Shown piece after piece: positions 1-6,046 of a DNA stretch of 14,552 nt (its first letter is position 1; each line of letters opens with the position of its first letter). The position numbers and the translations under genes were made by a program. This stretch comes from Acidobacteriota bacterium. GTDB lineage: Bacteria > Acidobacteriota > Terriglobia > 20CM-2-55-15. The notes beneath the pieces were generated by a model. The model made no database searches. It was not told the origin of the DNA and was given only the letters and a program-made list of their open reading frames with translations. The stretch covers positions 1 to 14,552 of the forward strand of contig QHXA01000137.1 of the NCBI GenBank assembly GCA_003222755.1. Reading direction: 5' to 3'.

Positions 1-120
1 CCCAATTCTCATTGATCATCCGAGGGGAAGCGCGAGCGCTGACAGTAAACCCTGCTGGCCGTACAGAACTCGCGCGCATTCCCAAACCCGCTCCTGCTCG
101 GATGAGAATTGAGAATTGGG
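1..120. repeat. Imperfect long inverted repeat at the window edge
   Basis: Bases 1-24 and 97-120 are inverted copies of each other with about 21 of 24 positions matching. The outer ten (CCCAATTCTC against GAGAATTGGG) and inner nine (TCATCCGAG against CTCGGATGA) are perfect. A second, looser pairing lies inside, between GGGAAGCGCGAG (25-36) and CTCGCGCGCATTCCC (69-83). The block could fold into one long hairpin or be a small non-autonomous element with terminal inverted repeats. The left arm begins at base 1, so the true end may lie outside the window. No credible coding sequence is seen here. Confidence 0.55.
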
Positions 121-162
121 AATATAGAATTGGTCAGATTTCAAAATCCGCCATCCTGGACA

Positions 163-195
163 CCAAACTTCGGCGCTGAAGTCGCTGAAGTTTGG
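163..195. repeat. Hairpin with 9-bp perfect arms
   Basis: CCAAACTTC (163-171) is the exact reverse complement of GAAGTTTGG (187-195), with a 15-base loop. It lies between the edge inverted repeat and repeat copy A, so the whole stretch from 1 to about 400 is a succession of palindromes. No T-run follows and no gene ends here, so a terminator role is not supported. Confidence 0.5.
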
Positions 196-203
196 ACATT
201 TCG

Positions 204-405
204 CACCGCGGAGCGGTGCTGGGAACTTAGCCAGGGGTACGCGTTTTTTGCGTACCCCTGGAATACTTCGACAACTCTGGAATCCGCACCCTGAAAGGGT
301 GTCGAGGACTCCTCGCACCCCTGCCGGGGTGCGATCCTTGGTGCGTCTCAAATACCCAGGGGTACGCAAAAAACGCGTACCCCTGACTAATCTACTCGCC
401 TCCCG
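204..405. repeat. Modular multi-hairpin dispersed repeat, copy A
   Basis: This is a chain of at least six stem-loops: CACCGC/GCGGTG (204-218); CCAGGGGTACGC/GCGTACCCCTGG around a GTTTTTT loop (231-261); CACCCT/AGGGTG (287-301); GAGGA/TCCTC (304-314); GCACCCC/GGGGTGC (315-332); and CAGGGGTACGC/GCGTACCCCTG around an AAAAAAC loop (357-385). The last hairpin is the reverse complement of the second, so the element is itself roughly symmetric, like paired REP sequences. Bases 204-320 match 4050-4166 with six mismatches in 117 positions. The right boundary near 405 is set by shared CTAAT...CGCCTCC sequence in both copies. It is non-coding; open frames through it are by-products of the palindromes. 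Confidence 0.8.
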
Positions 406-575
406 GCCCGCGGTCAGGGTCTTCATCGCGTCGTTGGCGCGGGGTCACCGTGTCTGCGGGCGGCGGAGGCCTGACCGGCACTGCTCCGCGGTGCCGAAGC
501 GCGCCGTCACCGCTCATTTTCATGTCATTTTCGCAGAACCTACGCGTCGACATGCCCCTACAGTAGAATCCCGCT
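406..575. other. Non-coding leader upstream of alr
   Basis: This GC-rich stretch lies between repeat copy A and alr. It contains one further stem-loop, GGCAC/GTGCC (477-495), and a candidate -10 element just before alr. I see no protein-coding gene: the open frames crossing it lack recognisable motifs and run into the repeat or into alr on the other strand. Confidence 0.45.
564..569 (+). promoter_or_regulatory. Candidate -10 element for alr
   Basis: TAGAAT at 564-569 matches five of six bases of the sigma-70 -10 consensus. Transcription from it would begin about 6-7 bases downstream, at or next to the alr ATG at 576. No Shine-Dalgarno sequence precedes that ATG, so a leaderless message is possible. 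I see no good -35 box. Confidence 0.3.
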
Positions 576-1703
576 ATGCTGTCTTGGGTTGAAATTGATG
601 CGCAGCGGCTGAGGGATAACATCGACGCGTTCAGGACTGTGACGGCGCAAGGCACGGCCCTGATGGTCGTGATCAAAGCGAACGCGTACGGGCATGGCCT
701 GGAAACCGTCGCGCCCGTTGCGGCGGAAAGAGCCGATTGGCTGGGGGTGAATTGCATTGATGAGGCCTTGGCTATTACCAGCCTAGGCATTCGAAAACCG
801 GTGGCGATTCTTGGCCACACGCCTGTCGACCAAAATGACAACATTGTGCGCAATAGCTATCGGCAGGTGTTGTACCGCCTGGATCTGGCAAAGGCGCTGT
901 CGGATTCTGCCGTCAAAGTTGGAGCAGCGGCAAAGGTTCATTTGAAAATCGAAACGGGAACGAATCGACAGGGAATTCCGCTCCACCAGCTTCCGTCGTT
1001 TATCAACGAAATTGCGAAACTGCCTGCACTGGAAGTTGAAGGCGTTTACACCCACTTCGCGAACATTGAGGACACGCTGGATCCGTCCTTCGCACAGGCG
1101 CAGGTTCGCAAGTTCCGCGAGGCTCTCGGAATCCTGGAGCGCGCGGGCATCCGGCCCAAGCAAGTTCACGCATCCGCGACCGCCGGTGCATTGTTATACG
1201 CAGACATGGCATTCACGATGGTGCGTCTCGGCATCGGTGCCTACGGAATTTGGCCCTCGCGCGAAACGCAGCTCGCGGCTCGGGAGCGGGGACGCCTCCT
1301 GCCGCTGGCGCCGGTTCTCACTTGGAAAACCCGCGTCGCTCAGGTAAAGGAAGTGAATGCCGGCGATTACGTGGGGTACGGCTTGACCTATCGCGCGAGC
1401 CGGCCAATGAGATTGGTCGTCCTGCCGATCGGCTATTACGATGGATATGACCGGAAGCTGTCGAACTCCGGCCGCGCTTTGATCCACGGCCAGCCTGCGC
1501 CTGTCGTGGGCCGTGTTGCGATGAATATGACGATGCTCGACGTGACTGATATCGGCGCGGACATCGATGATGAAGTTGTGCTGATTGGACGGCAGGGCGA
1601 TGCTGAGATCCGTGTTGAGGAGTTGGCGGAAAAAATCGGAACTATTCCCTACGAAGTTGTCGCCCGGATTAATCCATTGATCCCACGCGTGACATCACGG
1701 TGA
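576..1703 (+). CDS. alr: Alanine racemase (PLP-dependent)
   Basis: A 375-residue fold-type III PLP enzyme that interconverts L- and D-alanine in the cytoplasm and so supplies D-alanine for peptidoglycan. The PLP-binding lysine is K34 in VVIKANAYGHG. The other catalytic base is Y268 in GDYVGYGLTY. The segments LKIETGTNRQG (123-133), YTHFANIED (158-166), RLGIGAYGIWP (217-227), LPIGYYDGYDR (283-293) and VGRVAMNMTMLDVT (311-324) fit the family, as does the length (usually 360-390). The N-terminal LSWVEIDAQRLRDNI is where racemases normally start, which supports this ATG even though no Shine-Dalgarno sequence is visible. It faces the next gene tail to tail, so it is probably monocistronic. alr and catabolic dadX cannot be told apart by sequence; with no dad operon nearby I favour the biosynthetic role. 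Confidence 0.96.
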   Translation: MLSWVEIDAQRLRDNIDAFRTVTAQGTALMVVIKANAYGHGLETVAPVAAERADWLGVNCIDEALAITSLGIRKPVAILGHTPVDQNDNIVRNSYRQVLYRLDLAKALSDSAVKVGAAAKVHLKIETGTNRQGIPLHQLPSFINEIAKLPALEVEGVYTHFANIEDTLDPSFAQAQVRKFREALGILERAGIRPKQVHASATAGALLYADMAFTMVRLGIGAYGIWPSRETQLAARERGRLLPLAPVLTWKTRVAQVKEVNAGDYVGYGLTYRASRPMRLVVLPIGYYDGYDRKLSNSGRALIHGQPAPVVGRVAMNMTMLDVTDIGADIDDEVVLIGRQGDAEIRVEELAEKIGTIPYEVVARINPLIPRVTSR

Positions 1704-1796
1704 ACGGATTTTAGCACGCAGGAAAAACTCCGTAAAAGGCTTCAGTAAAAGCTAAACGGTCTCAGGAGTCTTTCCTCCGTCCTTGAATCCGTTCAC
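1700..1796. terminator. Inverted repeat enclosing two convergent stop codons
   Basis: GTGAACGGATT (1700-1710) and AATCCGTTCAC (1786-1796) are perfect 11-base inverted copies. The left arm contains the alr TGA (1701-1703) and the right arm contains the TGA of the minus-strand flavin reductase gene (1793-1795). The 75 bases between them hold a smaller GGAG...CTCC hairpin near 1766-1779 and A-rich runs. A shared bidirectional terminator for the two genes is the simplest reading, but no clean U-tract follows a stem, so the role is inferred. Confidence 0.4.
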
Positions 1797-2266
1797 TGGT
1801 TTAACACCCGATATTTCCCTCGAAAATACAACAGGGGATGATCCAACTGGAGCACCTCGGCAGTCTGCACCTCACCTAGAAAGATCTGGTGATCTCCACC
1901 CGCGTAAACTGCAACAATCTCGCATTCCATGACAGCCAGTGAATTTCGCAATAACGGCATTCCCAGTTTTCCCTCGAAATAGATAGCCGACGGCCGTTCA
2001 GAATCCTTCTTTGCGAACAGTCGCGACAAATCTTGCTGATGCTCCGAAAGGATGCTGACGCCGAAATGTTTGGAATCTTTGAAAGCCTGAAGTCCGCTCA
2101 GCTTGTTATCCAGGCAAACCAGCACAAGAATGGGATGCAATGAAACCGACGTGAATGAATTTACCGTCAAACCGTATGGCTTTCCGCCCACATCGCGGGT
2201 GGTAACGACGGTGATGCCCGTAGCGAAATTTCCCATCACCTGCCGAAACCGATCAGAAGTCACCAT
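1793..2266 (-). CDS. Flavin reductase-like domain protein (FMN-binding split barrel)
   Basis: A 157-residue protein of the flavin reductase-like family, which binds FMN and often uses NAD(P)H to supply reduced flavin to a partner monooxygenase. Family features are the start FRQVMGNFATGITVVTT, then GLTVNSFTSVSLHPILVLVCLD, a central FGVSILSEHQQDLSRLFA, and the closing GGDHQIFLGEV with HPLLYFRGKY. These cover nearly the whole chain, matching the usual 155-190 residues. I chose the ATG at 2266 because homology begins directly after it; an upstream in-frame extension to 2344 would overlap the divergent VWA gene and adds no recognisable sequence. No monooxygenase gene is nearby, so partner and substrate are unknown. 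It ends tail to tail with alr and shares its promoter region with the divergent VWA gene. Confidence 0.87.
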   Translation of the reverse strand: MVTSDRFRQVMGNFATGITVVTTRDVGGKPYGLTVNSFTSVSLHPILVLVCLDNKLSGLQAFKDSKHFGVSILSEHQQDLSRLFAKKDSERPSAIYFEGKLGMPLLRNSLAVMECEIVAVYAGGDHQIFLGEVQTAEVLQLDHPLLYFRGKYRVLNQ

Positions 2267-2316
2267 AGGCGCTTCATGATAGCCGAAACGTAATATAATG
2301 CCGCGCGAGAATTGAC
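2267..2316. promoter_or_regulatory. Short divergent promoter region
   Basis: Only 50 bases separate the two divergent start codons. TATAAT at 2294-2299 is a perfect -10 for the plus-strand VWA gene. The overlapping TATATT (2297 down to 2292) could serve the minus-strand flavin reductase gene. No convincing -35 box or Shine-Dalgarno sequence is seen for either. The plus-strand leader would be only about ten bases. The two -10 elements overlap, so the genes may compete for polymerase. Confidence 0.45.
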
Positions 2317-3291
2317 ATGGGACGCCGGTTTCAAGCCGTTGCACTGCTCACGACACTGCTGGCGATCGCAGCCGTTACTGCGGCGCAGGTGCGTGTCGAT
2401 GTGCGTCTGGTGAACGTAATCGCGACGGTCACCGATGCTCGCGGCCGTAACATTCCGAATCTCACCGTGGACGACTTCATCCTTGAAGAAGACGGGAAGA
2501 CGCAAGATATTACGCATTTCAGTGAGGATCAAAACGTGCCCGTCAGTGTTGGGATTCTGCTCGACACGAGCGGTAGCATGGATCGTAAAATCCGAACCGC
2601 CATTGAAGCCGTAGAGCGGTTCACCCGGCGAATTCATCAGAATGATGAAATTTTCCTGATTACTTTCTCAGGCCGCGCTGTGCTGCAGCAAGATTTTACC
2701 GATGATCGCGAGAAACTCTCTCAAGTGCTCCGGCACGTGACTGCCACCGGCGGAACGGCTCTCTACGACGCACTCAGCGAAGCTCTGACCAAGATTCGCA
2801 CCGGCCGCCACAACAAACGTGCAATTCTGCTCATCACCGACGGTCAGGACACCGCAAGCTCGGCAAAGCTGGACGAAGTCCTGCAGACCATCCGGCAATC
2901 GGACGTGCTGGTTTATCCAATCGGCATTTCCGCGCTGACCTACGCGAAGGATTTCGATGTTTTCGGCCATGGTCCACTCGCGGCTCTGCTCGCCGGTAAA
3001 TCCGCGCGCACGGTGCAGAGCAAACGCGACGAGGTTGATTTCAACGTCCTCCGCGCTCTATCGGAAAATAGCGGAGGCCGTGCCTTTATGCTGGCGGAAA
3101 GTTTGATCAATCGTGGCGGGCAAATCGAGAAGATCCTTGATGCAATCGCGGATGAGCTTCGAACTCAGTACACGCTAGGCTTCTATCCTGCACGGCCCGA
3201 TGACGGCCGCTACCACTTGCTTCGTGTCCGCACACGCTCCGGCAACGCTGTTCGCGCCCGCCGAGGGTATCTGGCGAAAATGGGGTCGTAG
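2317..3291 (+). CDS. Secreted VWA-domain protein, acidobacterial VWFA-related type
   Basis: A 324-residue exported protein. Residues 1-23 form a signal peptide (MGRR, a hydrophobic stretch, likely cleavage after TAA). Residues 25-75 are a beta-rich segment (VRLVNVIATVTDARGRNIPNL, then FILEEDGKTQDITHF) typical of TIGR03436 proteins. The VWA domain spans about 77-300 with a complete metal-dependent adhesion site: DTSGSMD with D83, S85 and S87, T147 in TGGTALYDAL, and D175 in LLITDGQD. It ends ELRTQYTLGFYPARPDDGRYHLLRVRTR and ARRGYL, the family's usual C-terminus. These proteins are abundant in Acidobacteria; their function is not established, and metal-dependent protein binding at the cell surface or in the periplasm is expected. 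The downstream gene on the other strand ends four bases away. Confidence 0.92.
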   Translation: MGRRFQAVALLTTLLAIAAVTAAQVRVDVRLVNVIATVTDARGRNIPNLTVDDFILEEDGKTQDITHFSEDQNVPVSVGILLDTSGSMDRKIRTAIEAVERFTRRIHQNDEIFLITFSGRAVLQQDFTDDREKLSQVLRHVTATGGTALYDALSEALTKIRTGRHNKRAILLITDGQDTASSAKLDEVLQTIRQSDVLVYPIGISALTYAKDFDVFGHGPLAALLAGKSARTVQSKRDEVDFNVLRALSENSGGRAFMLAESLINRGGQIEKILDAIADELRTQYTLGFYPARPDDGRYHLLRVRTRSGNAVRARRGYLAKMGS

Positions 3292-3295
3292 CAGT

Positions 3296-3994
3296 TTAGC
3301 GACAGGCATCAGACGCCATTCTCCCCACCACCAGGCGAAATCCGTAATCTGTATAGCCGTACTGTGGAGGCAGGCTGCTCCGGTGAGCGGCGCGAGAGGC
3401 CTTGATCTGATGACGCCAAGAACCACCGCGGGACACCCGGCGGGTTCCGGTTTTGGGGCCGGTGGGGTTCCGCTCGGGAGACGATTGATAGTAGTCCTCG
3501 GCGTACCAGTCGGAGCACCACTCGTGCACATTGTCGCCCATATTGAAAAGTCCGTAACCGTTCGGACCCCATTGGCCGACCGGCCTTGGTCCATTCCACG
3601 GGCCGTGAAAATAGTCGATCCTCTCCGGTGGCTCATCACCCCAAGCGTATTCGGCATTCTCCAGCCCGCCGCGGCATGCCTTCTCCCACTCTGCTTCCGT
3701 CGGAAGCCTGTATGCGTCACCGTCCAATTGTGAAAGCCATTCGCAATAGGATGCTGCTGCGAACCAGGTAACTCCGACCACGGGCTGATCCGGGCAACTG
3801 AAACCCGTATCAGTCCACCCAGCAGGCTCTGCGTGTCCGGTATCAGCCAGAAAGCGAGCATACTCGCGGCGCGTGACCGCCGTTCTGCCGATCGCGAACG
3901 CATCGAGCCAAACGCGGTGGCGCGGGCTCTCCCATGTGTAATGGTTCTGCGAGCCCATCCAGAACCAGCCTTCCGGAATCAATACGGCGTGCAT
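3296..3994 (-). CDS. SUMF1/FGE-fold protein lacking the catalytic cysteines
   Basis: A 232-residue formylglycine-generating-enzyme sulfatase-fold domain. Signature segments are IPEGWFWMGS (6-15), VTRREYARFLADTGH (40-54), PVVGVTWFAAASYCEWL (71-87), RLPTEAEWEKACRGG (96-110), GLFNMGDNVHEWCSDWY (148-164), RVSRGGSW (186-193) and YGFRLVVG (218-225). In true FGE two copper-binding cysteines follow the RGGS motif; here the segment reads RGGSWRHQIKASRAAHRS, with no cysteine. It is therefore unlikely to convert sulfatase cysteine to formylglycine, and no sulfatase is nearby. Other members of this fold serve as binding modules or domains of different enzymes, so the function is open. No signal peptide or strong Shine-Dalgarno sequence is seen; the start was chosen because the motif MxxIPxGxFxMGS begins there. 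Confidence 0.85.
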   Translation of the reverse strand: MHAVLIPEGWFWMGSQNHYTWESPRHRVWLDAFAIGRTAVTRREYARFLADTGHAEPAGWTDTGFSCPDQPVVGVTWFAAASYCEWLSQLDGDAYRLPTEAEWEKACRGGLENAEYAWGDEPPERIDYFHGPWNGPRPVGQWGPNGYGLFNMGDNVHEWCSDWYAEDYYQSSPERNPTGPKTGTRRVSRGGSWRHQIKASRAAHRSSLPPQYGYTDYGFRLVVGRMASDACR

Positions 3995-4049
3995 TTGTTT
4001 AGCCGGCCGCCCTGAGGTTTTACATTTTGCGCACGTCGGAGTGCAAGCA

Positions 4050-4274
4050 CACCGCGGAGCGGTGCTGGGAAATTAGCCAGGGGTACGCGTTTTTTGCGTA
4101 CCCCTGGGATACGTCGAGAACTCAGGACTCCGCACCCTGAAAGGGTGTCGAGGACTCCTCGCACCCTTTCCAGGACCCTTTCCAGGGTGCGGCTGTTTTT
4201 TGGTTTCAGACAACCGGGGGGTGCGCTCGCTCCCGCTCGCTTACCCCCGGCTAATTTCCTGACACGCCTCCGGC
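4050..4274. repeat. Modular multi-hairpin dispersed repeat, copy B
   Basis: A second copy of the element at 204-405, in the same orientation. Bases 4050-4166 match copy A at 111 of 117 positions, including CACCGC/GCGGTG, the CCAGGGGTACGC stem with its GTTTTTT loop (4077-4107), CACCCT/AGGGTG (4133-4147) and GAGGA/TCCTC (4150-4160). Beyond that it diverges by module. The GCACCC stem (4161-4190) carries a tandem duplication of ACCCTTTCCAGG (4163-4174 and 4175-4186). The last hairpin is replaced by CCGGGGGT/ACCCCCGG (4214-4250) with a 21-base loop. The right edge CTAAT...CGCCTCC is again shared. A small GCAC/GTGC stem (4031-4044) precedes it. It occupies most of the 407 bases between the SUMF1-like gene and the CBS gene. 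Confidence 0.8.
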
Positions 4275-4401
4275 ATGCGCAAAATGGACAAACTTGAGCG
4301 CCCACCTACAGACTCATTTTATCCACATTAGAGAGTGCAATCGGCGATCTCTTGCGCTACTATTCACCGACCAAAATAATCAACAGCAGCGGAGGAAATC
4401 T
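4275..4401 (+). promoter_or_regulatory. Leader of the CBS-domain gene with strong RBS
   Basis: GGAGGA at 4391-4396 is a near-perfect Shine-Dalgarno sequence five bases before the ATG at 4402. It decides that start against an in-frame upstream ATG-like start near 4294. A weak promoter is possible at TTGAGC (4294-4299) with TTTTAT (4317-4322) at 17-base spacing, four of six matches each. TACTAT at 4358-4363 is an alternative -10. The ribosome site is secure; the promoter is a guess. Confidence 0.45.
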
Positions 4402-4836
4402 ATGGGTCTCCTGAGAATCGCTCGTACGCCACTCGTAACGGTACATCCGGAAACTACGGTTATGGACGCCGTTCGAACGATGGCTCAAGAACGCATCGGC
4501 GCCATTGCTGTCACGGAAGGAACGCGCCTGGTTGGAATCTTTAGCGAACGCGACTTGATGCTTCGCGTTGTTGTGGAAAAGCGCGATCCGGAGCGGATCT
4601 ATATCCGGGATGTCATGACCTCGCCTGTGGAAACGATCCGCCGAGATTCAACGGCTGACGATGCCTTGAAAGTCATGGATGAAAAGCACATCCGGCACTT
4701 GCCGATCATCGACCGCGACGCAACGCTGTGCGGCATGATCTCCATGAGAAGCGTGCTCCACAACAAGGTGGAGGACCTTACGGATCAGTTGGACTCCCTG
4801 GAAGCATATTTCACCGCTGACGGGTTTGGAGGGTAA
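4402..4836 (+). CDS. Two-CBS-domain protein
   Basis: A 144-residue stand-alone protein made of two CBS motifs forming one Bateman module. CBS1 covers about residues 8-60 (LVTVHPETTVMDAVRTMAQE, IGAIAV, LVGIFSERDLM). CBS2 covers about 68-125 (IRDVMTSPVETIRRDSTADD, IRHLPIID, LCGMISMRSVL). Such modules bind adenine nucleotides (AMP, ATP, SAM or cyclic dinucleotides) and pass energy or ligand status to a partner; stand-alone forms are common and rarely characterised. There is no extra catalytic domain, signal peptide or membrane segment, so it should be cytoplasmic. The start is set by GGAGGA five bases upstream. Its TAA is immediately followed, without a spacer, by the stop codon of the M48 gene on the opposite strand. 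Confidence 0.92.
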   Translation: MGLLRIARTPLVTVHPETTVMDAVRTMAQERIGAIAVTEGTRLVGIFSERDLMLRVVVEKRDPERIYIRDVMTSPVETIRRDSTADDALKVMDEKHIRHLPIIDRDATLCGMISMRSVLHNKVEDLTDQLDSLEAYFTADGFGG

Positions 4837-5940
4837 CTACACACTCTGGCCGACCCGATCCGCAGCAACCTTGATACGATCCTCCACCGATGGATGACTG
4901 TGAAAGATAAATTGGATGATCTTATTCGGGGCCTTGTTGGCCAGGTTGAGGTCTGCCAGCTTTTCCATACTCGACACAAACGCCAGCGCGTCACCCGTCA
5001 TGTCGAGCGCATATAAATCCGCTGCGGTTTCAAGCCGCCGCAAAAAATAATTGACCGCAGGCAGCGCCAGCACAGACAACGCCATCATCATCAGTGCGAA
5101 TAACGGCAGGGTTGCCACATCTGCAATTCCTCGAAAACCGAACTTCAAAGAAAACCCGGGAAGCGCCCGGCCCACAACATAGAAGCCCGCCAACGTCAAC
5201 AAGGACTGCACCGCGATCCCTTGCCAGATATGGTTCTTGACGTGATGGCACAGCTCGTGAGCCATGATCACTTCAATCTCTTCACCTGAAAAATTTTGCA
5301 GCAGTGTATCGGAAACAATAATTCGCCGCGTATTTCCCCAACCCACAACTGCCGCGTTCGCCTTCCGCGTCTTTTCGCCCAAGGACCACTCGAAAATTCC
5401 GCAGACACTTGTGTTCGTGCGCCGCGCGAGCCGCGCCACCCGATTTTGCAAGTCCTGATTCTCAACGGGCCTGAACTTAAAAAATAGCGGCAACAACAGC
5501 ACGGGTGCGAGATTCGTCATAAGGACGACGAATGTAATGAAGGCGAGACTGGCATATAGCCACCAATGATCCGGATGATCTCGGAGCAGTTGATAAATCA
5601 CCTCGACAGCCGCAAGACTCAGAGCGATGCCGAGACCAACCGCTTTCACTTGATCTTTAATCCAACTGGTGAGGGATTGGCGCGACAATCCAAATCGGTG
5701 TTCGAGCAAGTAGCCGGAGTAGAAGCTCAGAGGCAGGTCAATCAGCTTGAAAATGCCAATAATAATGAGGGTGTAAACCGCAATGCTGATCCATTCCGAG
5801 TTGGAAAGTGTTTCCGCGAATTGACGAATCCAAATACTCGATCCGGAGAGGAGGAGATATAGCAGGATCAAAACATCCAGGACGAATCCAGTGATGGCAA
5901 CGAAATGCTTGGCTGACTCGTATCGTTTGGGCTCATCCAT
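4837..5940 (-). CDS. Ste24-type M48 family membrane metalloprotease
   Basis: A 367-residue integral membrane zinc protease. Hydrophobic segments lie at about residues 13-33, 50-70, 100-118, 127-153, 240-257 and 275-300. The zinc site is HELCH (228-232) in VIMAHELCHHVKNH, with a third ligand E304 in RRLETAADLYALD. The C-terminal HSHPSVEDRI is the conserved Ste24 tail motif. The N-terminal half (LPLSFYSGYLLEHRFGLSRQSL, WIKDQVKA) matches the M48 N-terminal domain, so the full architecture is present and close to the usual length of about 400. Eukaryotic Ste24 trims CAAX proteins; bacterial homologues have no prenylation pathway and probably act in membrane protein quality control. The start is supported by GGAGGG at 5949-5954, eight bases upstream. 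It is separated from upstream hyuB by a strong inverted repeat, so probably has its own promoter; TAAAAT at 5965-5970 is a weak -10 candidate. Confidence 0.93.
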   Translation of the reverse strand: MDEPKRYESAKHFVAITGFVLDVLILLYLLLSGSSIWIRQFAETLSNSEWISIAVYTLIIIGIFKLIDLPLSFYSGYLLEHRFGLSRQSLTSWIKDQVKAVGLGIALSLAAVEVIYQLLRDHPDHWWLYASLAFITFVVLMTNLAPVLLLPLFFKFRPVENQDLQNRVARLARRTNTSVCGIFEWSLGEKTRKANAAVVGWGNTRRIIVSDTLLQNFSGEEIEVIMAHELCHHVKNHIWQGIAVQSLLTLAGFYVVGRALPGFSLKFGFRGIADVATLPLFALMMMALSVLALPAVNYFLRRLETAADLYALDMTGDALAFVSSMEKLADLNLANKAPNKIIQFIFHSHPSVEDRIKVAADRVGQSV

Positions 5941-5992
5941 CCGTGCCGCCCTCCGTTACACAACATTTTAGCGTCGGACGCGGTTGTTAACG

Positions 5993-6046
5993 AAAAATGA
6001 CAATTGAACATTGTCCAAGCTTTCTCAATGTTCAATTGTCATTTTT
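5993..6046 (-). terminator. Perfect 21-bp inverted repeat ending hyuB
   Basis: Bases 5993-6013 and 6026-6046 are exact reverse complements, separated by a 12-base spacer. Read on the minus strand the stem opens with AAAAATGACAATTG and closes with CAATTGTCATTTTT, so a U-run ends the structure, as in an intrinsic terminator with an A-tract. The core is AT-rich, unlike a classic GC-rich stem. The hyuB TGA (6025-6027) lies at the stem-spacer junction and the last coding triplets are read from the 5' arm. The structure is symmetric, so it could also stop plus-strand transcription. It separates hyuB from the M48 gene beginning 53 bases further on. Confidence 0.6.

Noticed and set aside
204..405. 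CRISPR array
   Set aside because: There are many palindromes but no regularly spaced identical repeats with unique spacers, and no cas genes.
16..426. Open frame of 136 residues on the minus strand across the repeat region
   Set aside because: It runs through the palindromes, shows no domain or ribosome site, and its composition reflects the hairpin sequences. Similar translations arise from copy B at 3979-4305, as expected from repeat DNA.
392..853. Minus-strand open frame overlapping the start of alr
   Set aside because: Mostly antisense to alr, which is certain. It has no recognisable motif.
2312..2317. TTGACA as a -35 box
   Set aside because: It is a perfect consensus match but overlaps the VWA start codon, and no -10 follows at proper spacing. 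I treat it as chance.
2267..2344. Upstream extension of the flavin reductase to 2344
   Set aside because: It would overlap the start of the VWA gene and cross a perfect TATAAT. Family similarity starts just after the ATG at 2266.
3296..3994. Functional formylglycine-generating enzyme
   Set aside because: Both active-site cysteines are absent after RGGS and no sulfatase is encoded in the window.
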